A DNA stretch of 21,639 nt from DAOVDI01 sp965373045 (lineage in GTDB: Bacteria > Acidobacteriota > Aminicenantia > Aminicenantales > Aminicenantaceae), in the NCBI GenBank assembly GCA_965373045.1, contig CBDVEQ010000014.1, forward strand, positions 1-21,639. Direction: 5' to 3'. The position numbers and the translations under genes are program-made. How positions within the stretch are numbered: position 1 is the stretch's first letter; every line of letters begins with the position of its first letter. Of this stretch, positions 1 through 7,948 are shown in pieces. The notes under the pieces are model-generated. The model saw only the letters and a program-made list of their open reading frames with translations. It ran no database searches and was not told the DNA's origin.

Positions 1-68
1 TTGCACGGGAATGATGGAACACGACGAAGCCACTGCGGTAAGATCGGCTCGCCCGAAGGGGAAAAAAG

Positions 69-190
69 GGCCGATGATAAAAATAGGATTCAAGGATTCT
101 AGTGGAAAGAAAATATATAAGAGTTTAGTTTAAAGCACTTGAATCCTTGACCCCTTGATTCCTCGAACCCTTTTTTTCAACGTATCGGCC
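69..190. repeat. Nested inverted-repeat element upstream of pcm
   Basis: The 267 bases before the first gene hold no convincing ORF. Two nested inverted repeats are visible. The outer arms are GGCCGAT (69-75) and ATCGGCC (184-190). The inner arms are GGATTCAAG (86-94) and CTTGAATCC (138-146). The inner right arm continues into a pyrimidine-rich tract ending in seven T residues (171-177), so the structure could end transcription of an unseen upstream gene. The 17-mer at 86-102 recurs exactly at 5731-5747. The segment TAAGATCGGCTCG at 39-51 recurs at 6084-6096. These matches suggest remnants of interspersed genomic repeats rather than a gene. Confidence 0.5.
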
Positions 191-267
191 ATTTTTTATG
201 AATAAAGCAAAATACTTGATTTTACAAGGATATTACAGGAAAATAATACTAACAAGGAGAAAGTGTC

Positions 268-1008
268 ATGCGGGAGATAAAAGTTCTTTTTTTATTATTA
301 ATATTGGCTGTGTTTTCTTGGTCTTTTTGCTCTTTTGAGGAAAGTTCTGATACATATGCCCTCCTGCGTATGGAAATGGTCAAGCAGCAGCTGGTATCTA
401 GAGACATCAATGATCCAGAGGTTCTGGATGCTATGGGTAAAGTCCCACGGCATTTGTTTATCGATCCCAAGTATAGGAATCAGGCCTACCAGGATTTTCC
501 CCTGCCCATAGACGAAAGACAGACTATTTCTCAACCATATATTGTCGCTCTGATGATACAGCACCTCCAGTTGAAGGAAGGGGAAAGGGTTCTGGAAATT
601 GGGACAGGTTCAGGTTATCAGGCAGCAGTGCTGGCCTGTTTAACACAGGAGGTTTATTCGATCGAGATAATAAAAGCACTGGCTGATAAAGCGGCGGCAA
701 CCCTGAAGAAATTGGGATATGATCATGTGAAAGTCAAATGGGGAGACGGGCATTTTGGTTGGAAGGAATATGCGCCATTTGATGCAATTATTGTGTCGTG
801 TGCGACTAGCCATGTTCCCACGGCCCTAATGGCACAGTTAAAAGAGGGCGGACGGCTGATCCTTCCTCTGGGAGACACTCAAAATGTCCAGACCTTGACT
901 CTGATCAAGAAACAGAAAGGCAAGCTTTATGTCCGGAACATTCTAAGTGTTCGTTTTGTCCCTATGACGAAAGAAACCGGTATAAAAAGGGACAAGTCAC
1001 AGAGTTGA
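268..1008 (+). CDS. pcm: Protein-L-isoaspartate O-methyltransferase, predicted exported
   Basis: This 246-residue protein is a class I SAM-dependent methyltransferase of the PIMT family, which methylates L-isoaspartyl residues in damaged proteins so they can revert to aspartate. Visible family motifs are VPRHLFI (59-65), QTISQPYIVALM (85-96), the SAM-binding glycine motif VLEIGTGSGYQAAVL (108-122), GDGHFGW, and the acidic FDAIIVSCA strand followed by GGRLILPLG. An AGGAG ribosome site sits 9 bases before the ATG. Residues 1-21 form a hydrophobic leader (a Lys-bearing N-terminus then LFLLLILAVFSW) that cytosolic PIMTs of about 210 residues lack, so export to the periplasm is inferred. The Cys at 21 has Trp-Ser-Phe before it, a poor lipobox. 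It stands 61 bases before the mutase gene, which is on the same strand. Confidence 0.93.
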   Translation: MREIKVLFLLLILAVFSWSFCSFEESSDTYALLRMEMVKQQLVSRDINDPEVLDAMGKVPRHLFIDPKYRNQAYQDFPLPIDERQTISQPYIVALMIQHLQLKEGERVLEIGTGSGYQAAVLACLTQEVYSIEIIKALADKAAATLKKLGYDHVKVKWGDGHFGWKEYAPFDAIIVSCATSHVPTALMAQLKEGGRLILPLGDTQNVQTLTLIKKQKGKLYVRNILSVRFVPMTKETGIKRDKSQS

Positions 1009-1069
1009 AAACAAGCTGTTTTTAGTTGCTTTTCAGAGGGGCTTATGTTAATTATGGAATCAGCAGGAT

Positions 1070-2470
1070 ATGATAAAATTTGGAACGAACGGTTGGCGTG
1101 CGGTTATGGGGGAACAATTCACGTTCCAGAATGTCCGCATTGTATCCCAGGCCATTGCGAATTATCTGAAAAACCGATTTTCAGGCGAGGAATGTTGTAT
1201 TGTCATTTGCTACGATACGCGTTTTCTGTCCGAGCGATTCGCCTTTGAGTCTGCAAAAGTCCTGTCCCACAACCAGATCCATGTTTGCTTTTCAGACAGA
1301 GACGGACCATCTCAGGCTCTGGCTTATCAGGTTATCAAAAGGAATGCTAAGGGAGGGATCAATTTTACGGCCTCTTTTAATCCGCCTGAATACAATGGCC
1401 TTAAATTTAGCGTCGAGACCGGCGCTCCTGCACTGCCCTCGGTGACCGGTCAGATCGAATCCGAGATCAAAAGTCTTAGAAAAGAATATTCCTTCTGTCC
1501 TTATTCTCCGAAGTCGGAATTTATCGATAAGATAGACCTCCAGAAAGATTATCTTTCCTATATCCAACCCAAGATCGAATTTGATCTTATCCGGCGAGCC
1601 AAGATCAAGGTTGCCGTGGATCTTCTCTATGGGACAAGCAGGGAATATCTGGATGAGATCTTTGAGGCGAACAACATCCCGGTTGAAGAGATACACGGAT
1701 ACATCGATCCATATTTCGGAGGTATTGCGCCTTCCTGTACAGAGGAAAATCTGGCCGAGCTCAAGAATTTTGTCAAGCAAAAGAAATGTCATGTCGGTTT
1801 GGCCACCGATGCGGATGGGGACCGGTTCGGTATCGTCTCCGAGGAAGGGAAATTTATTTCACAAAATATCATACTATCGCTTATTCTTGAGTATCTGATC
1901 AAAGAAAAAGGTTGGAGAGGAGGTGTGGCCCGTTCAGTATCGACCACGCATCTTATTGACCGCATCGCAAGAAAATTTGAAAGGCCTCTGTTTAAAACAC
2001 CAGTTGGGTTCAAATTTATCGCTGACCTCATGCTCCAAGACAAGATCATGTTTGGTGGTGAAGAAAGCGCATCTCTGGCCATCAAGGATCACCTGCCTGA
2101 AAAGGACGGGATCATGGCCGGACTTCTGGTCGTGGAAATGATGGCGAAACTTGGAAAAAGTCTTTCTCAACTGATCAAAGACTTGTTTAAGGAATATGGT
2201 AAGAGAGAGTACCGGCAAAGAAGTTTTCCCCTTACCCACGAAAGAGAGAAGAAGCTGCGGCAATTGATTAAGAAGCCACCCTCTAAACTAGCAGGACGAA
2301 CAGTTGTGAATATGGAAATGATCGACGGGGTCAAGTTGGATTTTGAGCATGACGATTGGCTCCTTTTCCGCAAATCAGGAACCGAGCCGATCATTCGATT
2401 GTATTCAGAAGCCGGAAATGAAGCGGATCTCGCGCGGCTGATCAAATATGGGCTGGAATTGTTAGCCTGA
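1070..2470 (+). CDS. Phosphoglucomutase/phosphomannomutase family protein
   Basis: This is a 466-residue alpha-D-phosphohexomutase, which interconverts hexose 1- and 6-phosphates through a phosphoserine intermediate. The N-terminus IKFGTNGWRAVMG fits the family and supports the ATG at 1070. The better ribosome site (AGAGGGG, 1035-1041) precedes an out-of-frame ATG at 1045, so initiation may be re-initiated or weak. The catalytic serine is in TASFNPPEYNG (Ser102). Most relatives have His where this protein has Phe103. The Mg-binding loop is TDADGDRFG (Asp247, 249 and 251). The sugar loop is GGEESAS (about 329-335), and the C-terminal phosphate loop is RKSGTEP (about 434-440). The preferred sugar cannot be told. 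ftsB follows 18 bases later, so the two are probably co-transcribed. Confidence 0.9.
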   Translation: MIKFGTNGWRAVMGEQFTFQNVRIVSQAIANYLKNRFSGEECCIVICYDTRFLSERFAFESAKVLSHNQIHVCFSDRDGPSQALAYQVIKRNAKGGINFTASFNPPEYNGLKFSVETGAPALPSVTGQIESEIKSLRKEYSFCPYSPKSEFIDKIDLQKDYLSYIQPKIEFDLIRRAKIKVAVDLLYGTSREYLDEIFEANNIPVEEIHGYIDPYFGGIAPSCTEENLAELKNFVKQKKCHVGLATDADGDRFGIVSEEGKFISQNIILSLILEYLIKEKGWRGGVARSVSTTHLIDRIARKFERPLFKTPVGFKFIADLMLQDKIMFGGEESASLAIKDHLPEKDGIMAGLLVVEMMAKLGKSLSQLIKDLFKEYGKREYRQRSFPLTHEREKKLRQLIKKPPSKLAGRTVVNMEMIDGVKLDFEHDDWLLFRKSGTEPIIRLYSEAGNEADLARLIKYGLELLA

Positions 2471-2488
2471 ATAAACCAAGAACGAAAA

Positions 2489-2785
2489 ATGAAAAATAAA
2501 GACAGAACGGAAACCTGGAGAAAGGTCTGGCTGGCGGCGGTCGTCTTTCTCTTTTTTGTTCTGCTGATCGCATCCTTTTTTGGGGAAAGAGGATGGATCG
2601 AGATCTACAGGATTCAGAAGAGAAAGCAGATACTGGAGCTGGATATCGTGAATCTTATGAGAACAAAACAAAAGCTGGAAAAGCAAATCCAGGACCTTCG
2701 GACCAATCCCGAGGCTGTTGAAAAAAAAGCCAGGGAAAAACTCTGGATGATGAAGCCTGATGAACTTGTTATTATTAAAGAATAG
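2489..2785 (+). CDS. ftsB: FtsB/DivIC-family septum formation initiator
   Basis: This 98-residue bitopic membrane protein has a short positively charged cytoplasmic tail and one transmembrane helix (about 14-31). It continues into a GERGWIEIYRI turn and a heptad-rich coiled coil (about 40-75) with leucines and charged residues, then an ARE-K-LWMMKPDELVII tail. That order is the signature of the FtsB/DivIC family. In the family, the protein pairs with FtsL and FtsQ to activate septal peptidoglycan synthesis at the division site. Its length matches the family norm. Identity rests on architecture and the tail motif rather than strong sequence recall, so FtsL-like is a lesser alternative. It lies between the mutase and the helicase at short spacing. 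Confidence 0.85.
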   Translation: MKNKDRTETWRKVWLAAVVFLFFVLLIASFFGERGWIEIYRIQKRKQILELDIVNLMRTKQKLEKQIQDLRTNPEAVEKKAREKLWMMKPDELVIIKE

Positions 2786-2800
2786 AATCTGTTTTTATAA

Positions 2801-5698
2801 ATGACCACCCTGTTGGACGGATTAAACACGGCTCAAAGAAAGGCTGTGATTCACGGTCAAGGGCCGCTTCTTATCATTGCAGGAGCAGGAACAGGAAAGA
2901 CAAAAGTCATCACACAGAGGATCGCCTATCTGATTGAGCAGAAATACGCAAAGCCTGAAGAGATATTGGCTGTCACCTTCACCGAAAAAGCAGCCAATGA
3001 GATGGAAGAAAGGGTCGACCTTCTTATTCCTTACAGTTATTCATTTGTGGAGATCCATACTTTTAACTCATTTGGCGAGAGTGTTCTGCGTGACTATGCG
3101 ATCGAGATCGGATATCCTCCGGATTTCCGTCTTCTGGATGATGTTGAGCAAACGATATTCTTCAGGGAACATCTTTTCAAGATACCCTTGAAGTATTATA
3201 GGCCTTTGAGCGCGCCGACCCGGTATATCCGTGAGCTTCTGACAGCCGTCAAGAAACTGAAGCAGGAAGGTATCAAGCCCGAGAAATACTTGAATTATTC
3301 CCAGAAAAGCCTTAAAGAAGCAAAAAATGAAGTGGAAAAAGAGGAGGCTGAAAAACATTTTGAGATAGCCAATGTCTACAAGGCACATCAGGAACTGTTT
3401 CAAAAAGAAGGGAAGATCGATTTTGAAGACCAGGTGACCCTTGTTGTGGATCTGTTTAAGATGCGGCAGTCAATCCTCCATTTATATCAGGAAAAGTACA
3501 AATACATCCTGGTGGACGAATTCCAGGATACCAATTATATCCAGTTCGAAATGCTGAAGCTGCTGGCGGGGAATCATAAAAATCTTACGGTAGTAGGGGA
3601 TGATGATCAGAGTATATTCAGGTTTCGTGGGGCATCACTGAGCAATATTTTGAATTTCAGCAAAACGTATAATAAAGTGAAAAAGATTGTGCTTACAAAA
3701 AATTACCGGTCGACCCAGCATATCCTGGATACTTCTTATAAATTGATCCAGCATAATAATCCGGACCGTCTGGAGGTTCAGGAAAAGATCAACAAAAAGC
3801 TGATATCCGTTTCAGACTCAAAAGAAAAAAGCCTTCATATGCTTCAGTTTGACAGACTTTCTCATGAAGCGGATCGAGTGGCGGAGATCATTGGCGAAAA
3901 GATCCGGACAGAAGGATTCCAGTACAGCGATATAGCAATCCTGGTGCGGAGAAATGCTGATGCCGATACTTTCCTTCGGGCTTTGAATATGAAAGATATT
4001 CCTTTTCGGTTCTCTGGAAGCAGAGGGCTTTATGCACGGGATGAGATCAAGATCCTGATGTCTTTTATCAAGGCGTTGACGGATTTTGAGGACAACCGAA
4101 GCCTTTTTTATCTTGCTCTTTCCGAGATATATAGTCTGGATCCCTATGATCTGACCGTTCTGTCTAATTATGCGCAAAAGAAAAATGACCCCCTGCACAG
4201 GGTTTTTAAGCGGGTCTCTGATGGGAAAGATGATTTGGATCTGTCAAAGGAATCTCGAGAAATAGTGAAAAAGATATTTCAGGACCTTATGTATTTTGTC
4301 CAGATTGCTGGAACTAAAAACGCCGGCCATGTTCTTTATACCTTTCTTGAGAGATCGCGACTTCTAAAGTCCCTTGTGGAAAAAGAGGATATAGAGGCCG
4401 AGATCAAGATTAAAAATATCCGTATATTTTTTGATAAAGTAAAAAACTTTTCTGGCCTGACTGGGGATGACTCCATTCATTCCTTTGCGCAGTATCTGGA
4501 TCTTTTGCAGCAGGTGGGGGATAATCCTGCAACAGCAGAAGCAGAGCTGGAGGAAGATGCGGTCCATGTAATCACAGTTCACAAAGCCAAGGGGCTGGAA
4601 TTTCCTGTTGTCTTTATGGTCGGATTAGTGGCCGATCGATTCCCTGGCCGGGGCCGAAAGGAAAGAATCCAGATTCCGGATGAGATCCTCCCTGAGGGAT
4701 TTCCTGAGGGCGGTCAATATATCCATGAGGAAAGACGGCTTTTTTATGTGGGTATGACCCGTGCCAAAAAAATCCTTTATTTGACTTGGGCCCAGGATTA
4801 CGGGTTGAAACGGTTAAAAAAGGTTAGCCCATTTGTCAAAGAAGCATTGGTTCTGACCTCTATTCCTGGCGATGTTATCCGAACCACAGCCCTGGAGGAG
4901 ATCCGGCGATTTGCCCCTAAGGTCAGGACTCCTTTACCCATCTATCGGCCGAAGAGACAGGGAATGCTGATACTGAGTTTTTATCAGGTGGATGATTATC
5001 TGACCTGTCCTTTAAAATATAATCTGCGGCACATCGTGCGCATCAAACCCCCTGCTCATCATAATCTTGTTTTTGGCAGGATCCTTCACAGTACTATCCA
5101 TTTTTATCTTAAGTCTTTGATAATGGGAAAAAAGATCTCTGAAAGGGATTTGCTCAAGGAATATAAGAATCGCTGGGTGAATGAGGGGTTTTTAAGCCGG
5201 GAGCATGAAGAGATGAGAAAGACTGCGGGGGAAAAAGCCCTCCGTATGTTTCATGCCCGGTACAAACGTGAAGGTGTAATACCACAATTTCTGGAAAAGA
5301 ATTTCAAATGGCATATGGGCAAACTTGGCTTTTCAGGACGCTGGGATAGAGTTGACTATGAAGACGGGGAAGCAGTGATCATTGATTTTAAAGCTACTGA
5401 AGTCAAGGATCAGAAAACCGCGGATAAAAATGCCAAAGACAGTCTTCAGATGGATGTATATGCCCTTTCGTTCCATAAGACCGGGGATAGACCGGTTCGT
5501 GAGGCAAGGCTTTTTTTCCTTGAATCCGACATCATAGGCCGTGCGCAAAAAGGGGAAAAAGAGATGGAGAACGCGCTTAATAAGATCAGGGCGGCTGAGT
5601 CAGGGATCCGTAGTGAGAACTATGAAGCAAAACCTGATTGGCATCACTGCAGTTATTGCGAGTTTCGGACAATATGCCCTTATTCTTTTGCGTATTGA
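2801..5698 (+). CDS. UvrD/PcrA-type helicase fused to an Fe-S PD-(D/E)XK nuclease
   Basis: This 965-residue protein joins a superfamily 1A DNA helicase to a RecB/AddB-type nuclease. Helicase motifs in order are the Q motif LNTAQRKAV, Walker A GAGTGKT (28-34), motif Ia TFTEKAANEM (59-68), motif II VDEFQDT (from about 238), motif III VVGDDDQSIFRFRG, motif IV NYRST, motif V TVHKAKGLEFP (from about 592) and motif VI RLFYVGMTRAKK (about 650). The nuclease domain begins near 725 (SFYQVDDYLTCP). It has a His in FGRILHSTIH (near 763), GRWDRVD (about 845-851) and the catalytic IIDFKA (Asp862, Lys864). Cys736 with Cys950, 953 and 959 makes the iron-staple set seen in AddB- and Cas4-like nucleases. Predicted role: double-strand break end processing. 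The gene starts 15 bases after ftsB with no clear ribosome site. No AddA/AddB partner is adjacent. Confidence 0.92.
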   Translation: MTTLLDGLNTAQRKAVIHGQGPLLIIAGAGTGKTKVITQRIAYLIEQKYAKPEEILAVTFTEKAANEMEERVDLLIPYSYSFVEIHTFNSFGESVLRDYAIEIGYPPDFRLLDDVEQTIFFREHLFKIPLKYYRPLSAPTRYIRELLTAVKKLKQEGIKPEKYLNYSQKSLKEAKNEVEKEEAEKHFEIANVYKAHQELFQKEGKIDFEDQVTLVVDLFKMRQSILHLYQEKYKYILVDEFQDTNYIQFEMLKLLAGNHKNLTVVGDDDQSIFRFRGASLSNILNFSKTYNKVKKIVLTKNYRSTQHILDTSYKLIQHNNPDRLEVQEKINKKLISVSDSKEKSLHMLQFDRLSHEADRVAEIIGEKIRTEGFQYSDIAILVRRNADADTFLRALNMKDIPFRFSGSRGLYARDEIKILMSFIKALTDFEDNRSLFYLALSEIYSLDPYDLTVLSNYAQKKNDPLHRVFKRVSDGKDDLDLSKESREIVKKIFQDLMYFVQIAGTKNAGHVLYTFLERSRLLKSLVEKEDIEAEIKIKNIRIFFDKVKNFSGLTGDDSIHSFAQYLDLLQQVGDNPATAEAELEEDAVHVITVHKAKGLEFPVVFMVGLVADRFPGRGRKERIQIPDEILPEGFPEGGQYIHEERRLFYVGMTRAKKILYLTWAQDYGLKRLKKVSPFVKEALVLTSIPGDVIRTTALEEIRRFAPKVRTPLPIYRPKRQGMLILSFYQVDDYLTCPLKYNLRHIVRIKPPAHHNLVFGRILHSTIHFYLKSLIMGKKISERDLLKEYKNRWVNEGFLSREHEEMRKTAGEKALRMFHARYKREGVIPQFLEKNFKWHMGKLGFSGRWDRVDYEDGEAVIIDFKATEVKDQKTADKNAKDSLQMDVYALSFHKTGDRPVREARLFFLESDIIGRAQKGEKEMENALNKIRAAESGIRSENYEAKPDWHHCSYCEFRTICPYSFAY

Positions 5699-5730
5699 CC
5701 TGCATTATTCACGGGTCGGGGAGAGGCCAA

Positions 5731-5747
5731 GGATTCAAGGATTCTAG
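5731..5747. repeat. 17-bp dispersed repeat copy
   Basis: GGATTCAAGGATTCTAG here is identical to 86-102. Both copies are in intergenic DNA, one before pcm and one just after the helicase gene, and both are followed by purine-rich sequence. The similarity looks like a dispersed genomic repeat and not a gene part. Confidence 0.6.
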
Positions 5748-5793
5748 GGTTCGAGTGAAAGAATAAGAGGCCAAGGGCCAAAGGTGAAAGGCA

Positions 5794-5843
5794 GAAAAGA
5801 GATAAAGCCCAAAGCTAAAAGCAGCTTCGCCCAAGGTCATTTA
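5794..5843. repeat. 50-bp direct repeat, copy 1
   Basis: This 50-base purine-rich unit (starting GAAAAGAGATAAAGCCC) recurs 84 bases downstream at 5878-5927 with a single mismatch (5835 G against 5919 A). Each unit contains AAGCT and AGCTT separated by six bases, so it can form a small hairpin. The 34 bases between the copies share the same purine-rich style. No ORF of note covers the pair. The near identity suggests a recent duplication. Confidence 0.85.
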
Positions 5844-5877
5844 TTATAGAGGGCAAAGGATAAAGAAAGAAGAGCAA

Positions 5878-5927
5878 GAAAAGAGATAAAGCCCAAAGCT
5901 AAAAGCAGCTTCGCCCAAAGTCATTTA
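5878..5927. repeat. 50-bp direct repeat, copy 2
   Basis: This is the second copy of the unit at 5794-5843, matching 49 of 50 bases. It lies in the same gene-free stretch between the convergent helicase and sppA genes. Confidence 0.85.
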
Positions 5928-5933
5928 ATTTAC

Positions 5934-5960
5934 GTCATTCCCGTGGAAACGGGAATCCAG
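5934..5960. repeat. CATTCCCG-type short palindromic repeat
   Basis: TTCCCGT (5938-5944) and ACGGGAA (5949-5955) form a perfect 7-bp stem around a GGAA loop, flanked by GTCA and TCCAG. The form GTCATTCCCG...CGGGAATCCAG is a short palindromic repeat scattered through many bacterial genomes. Only this copy is visible in the window. It may also serve as a transcription barrier between the convergent genes. Confidence 0.6.
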
Positions 5961-5985
5961 TTCTTTGAGCTCATTGAAGTAAGTG

Positions 5986-6109
5986 CCTGGACTATTTACG
6001 AGTCGAGGTTGATGCATCTGCAAGAGGCTGTTCGTGAAGCCGTATTTATATACTGCGAACGGACGGCAACGCAGCAGATGGGATAAGATCGGCTCGTAAA
6101 TTGTTCAGG
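5986..6109. repeat. Imperfect inverted repeat with 36-bp arms (MITE-like or bidirectional terminator)
   Basis: The arm 5986-6021 matches the reverse complement of 6074-6109 at 28 of 36 positions, including uninterrupted runs ATTTACGAG and CATCTGC. The 52-base centre has further small inverted pairs (GGCT with AGCC, GTTCG with CGAAC). The right arm ends one base before the stop codon of sppA, which is transcribed leftwards into it. Part of the right arm (TAAGATCGGCTCG, 6084-6096) recurs at 39-51. There is no T run typical of a simple terminator. A mobile repeat, a structured RNA or a terminator are all possible. Confidence 0.55.
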
Positions 6110-7822
6110 TCAATTGGGGGTGAGCCAGATTGGCATTAGAGCCCACCTTCGCTCATTCTGGAGAAGCTCGAAGGTGGAAAGAATCTTTTCCCACCGGGAA
6201 AGCACCTTTATTTTTGTCCTGGCGGTCATTGCACCCAGGAATACATCTAGAAATGAGTAATCTTTTGGATAAACGACAAGTTTGACAGTTTCGTTCCGGG
6301 CTATTCCGGCCAGTTCCTTTGCGCCGATAATGGCATTCGATAATCCGCCCAGTTCATCCACCAGTCCGATCTCCCTGGCTTGATTTCCTGTCCAAACCCG
6401 CCCTTTTCCGACTTTATCAACATCTGCCCTGGTCATATTGCGTCCTTCTGCTACTTTTGTCAGGAACTGGTCGTATGCCCAGAGGATCTCTTTTTTAAGC
6501 AACTGTCTTTCCTCTGGAGTGAACTTTCGAAATGAGGAAAATATATCCGCCCTCTTGCCGAACTTGATCTTTTCCGATGTGATGCCGATTTTTTCATAGA
6601 GTCTGATCATGTTGAACTTGCCGAAGATGACTCCTATGGATCCGGTCAGAGTCTGAGGATGGGCAAAGATCTTGTGAGCGCACATGGATATCCAATAGCC
6701 TCCGGACCCGGCCATGTCGGACATGGAAACCACAACGGGTTTTTGTTTTTTTGTCAAAAAAACCTCCCGCCAGATTGTATCCGAGGCAACGACCGACCCG
6801 CCTGGACTGTCTATACGGAGGACGACTGCAACAATGGATTTGTCTTTTCTCACTTTTCGGAGCCAGCGGATGACTGTTGAACTTCCCATGGATTGGAACG
6901 AGCCCTCACCTGTGTGAATGGCGCCCAGGCCATAGATTAGAGCAATTTTTTTTCCTGAGTCCAGGCCGACTGAAGAGGGTTTAATCTTGAGATAGGTTTT
7001 GTGACTGATACGGGTCAATTTTTTCCTGTCTCCACGGATCAGATCGACAAATTCGTCGTCGAATAGCAGGACATCCACAAGCCCCGCTTCGAGAGCATTG
7101 TCTGCATGAAAATATCCTATATCAATCAACTTCCTGAATTCGGATACCTCTTTCTCCCGGGCTTTGGCTACTGTATTGATGTATTGGTTGAAGATATCGC
7201 CATAGATGGATTCCATCATTTCTTTGTGTGCCGGTGTGAAACCCTCTTTAGTGAACATGTGATAAGCTGTTTTGTATTTCTCTACATGTTCGATCTCAGC
7301 TTCTATCCCCAATTTATCCAGAGTGTTTTTAAGAAACGGGATATCTCCCCCGATCCCGTTAATAATAAGCGTGCCTACAGGGTGAAGGACGATTTTGTCG
7401 CATGCTGTTGCCAGATAATATTCCTTATCGATATCCATTGTCTCGTCCAGATAGGCATAGACTTTTTTCCCGGACTTTTTGAATTCAAGGACAGCTTCCC
7501 TGATCTCATTGATCTTACCCCAGTCGCATTGAAGGAAACCGAGGCGGAGGACCAGGGCCTTGATCCGTTGGTCAACTTTGGCCTTGCGGATATTTGTCCA
7601 GATATCGAACATACTGAGAGGTTGTCTGCCTGTGAAGAGTGTAGAGAAAAAATCCGGGGTTGTTTTTTCTGCGATCTGGCCGTAAAGCTGAATCTCAAGA
7701 TAGGATTGAGCTTTTACTTTGGGTGGTTTTCCAAAACTGAAGTAGAACAACGATGCAACAGTAGCCAGGAATAGGACAAACAGGACAAGAAAAATAATCA
7801 ATATATATGTGCCTTTTTTCAT
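6110..7822 (-). CDS. sppA: Signal peptide peptidase SppA, long form
   Basis: This 570-residue membrane serine protease has two tandem S49 domains, the arrangement of the 67-kDa SppA type that degrades leftover signal peptides in the membrane. One N-terminal transmembrane helix (about 7-30) anchors it. The general-base lysine is predicted in EKYKTAYHMF (Lys184) of the first domain, and the nucleophile serine in SDMAGSGGYWIS (Ser373) of the second, matching the split Lys-Ser dyad of E. coli SppA. RIDSPGGSVVASD and TGSIGVI also fit the family. On the minus strand AGGAGA lies 6 bases before the ATG. The gene is divergent from the ABC exporter and has a possible ECF-type promoter 78 bases upstream. 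A long ORF on the opposite strand (7106-7774) is a shadow. Confidence 0.94.
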   Translation of the reverse strand: MKKGTYILIIFLVLFVLFLATVASLFYFSFGKPPKVKAQSYLEIQLYGQIAEKTTPDFFSTLFTGRQPLSMFDIWTNIRKAKVDQRIKALVLRLGFLQCDWGKINEIREAVLEFKKSGKKVYAYLDETMDIDKEYYLATACDKIVLHPVGTLIINGIGGDIPFLKNTLDKLGIEAEIEHVEKYKTAYHMFTKEGFTPAHKEMMESIYGDIFNQYINTVAKAREKEVSEFRKLIDIGYFHADNALEAGLVDVLLFDDEFVDLIRGDRKKLTRISHKTYLKIKPSSVGLDSGKKIALIYGLGAIHTGEGSFQSMGSSTVIRWLRKVRKDKSIVAVVLRIDSPGGSVVASDTIWREVFLTKKQKPVVVSMSDMAGSGGYWISMCAHKIFAHPQTLTGSIGVIFGKFNMIRLYEKIGITSEKIKFGKRADIFSSFRKFTPEERQLLKKEILWAYDQFLTKVAEGRNMTRADVDKVGKGRVWTGNQAREIGLVDELGGLSNAIIGAKELAGIARNETVKLVVYPKDYSFLDVFLGAMTARTKIKVLSRWEKILSTFELLQNERRWALMPIWLTPN

Positions 7823-7899
7823 GCTATCTCCTATCTTCTAACCATGGGTTAATATGATATTCCAATATACCAAAATCATAGAGTCATTAAAACCTAATA

Positions 7900-7924
7900 T
7901 ACGTTAATGGCCGAACAAGGTTTT
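7900..7924 (-). promoter_or_regulatory. Possible ECF-type promoter of sppA
   Basis: Read on the minus strand, AAAACC (7924 down to 7919) is followed by 15 bases and CGTA (7903 down to 7900). This resembles the AAC-rich -35 and CGTA -10 of SigW-like ECF promoters and the better match before the sigma gene. The spacer is one base shorter than there. The -10 lies about 78 bases before the sppA ATG. As known background, B. subtilis sppA belongs to the SigW regulon. It is a weak match on its own. Confidence 0.3.
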
Positions 7925-7948
7925 TTTTATGCCTGATTCTGTTAATAT

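Noticed and set aside
221..249. TTTACA-N17-TAATAC as a promoter for pcm
   Set aside because: The -10 matches poorly and the start of transcription would fall inside the ribosome binding site.
1045..1248. 67-codon frame with a good ribosome site before the hexomutase
   Set aside because: It overlaps the mutase in another frame and encodes no recognisable protein; kept only as a note on translation start.
5794..5927. CRISPR array
   Set aside because: Only two repeat copies, one spacer-like gap of similar composition, no further units and no cas genes.
7106..7774. 222-codon open frame on the + strand
   Set aside because: It lies wholly antisense to sppA, whose S49 motifs and ribosome site are clear; the translation shows no family features and is a codon-usage shadow.
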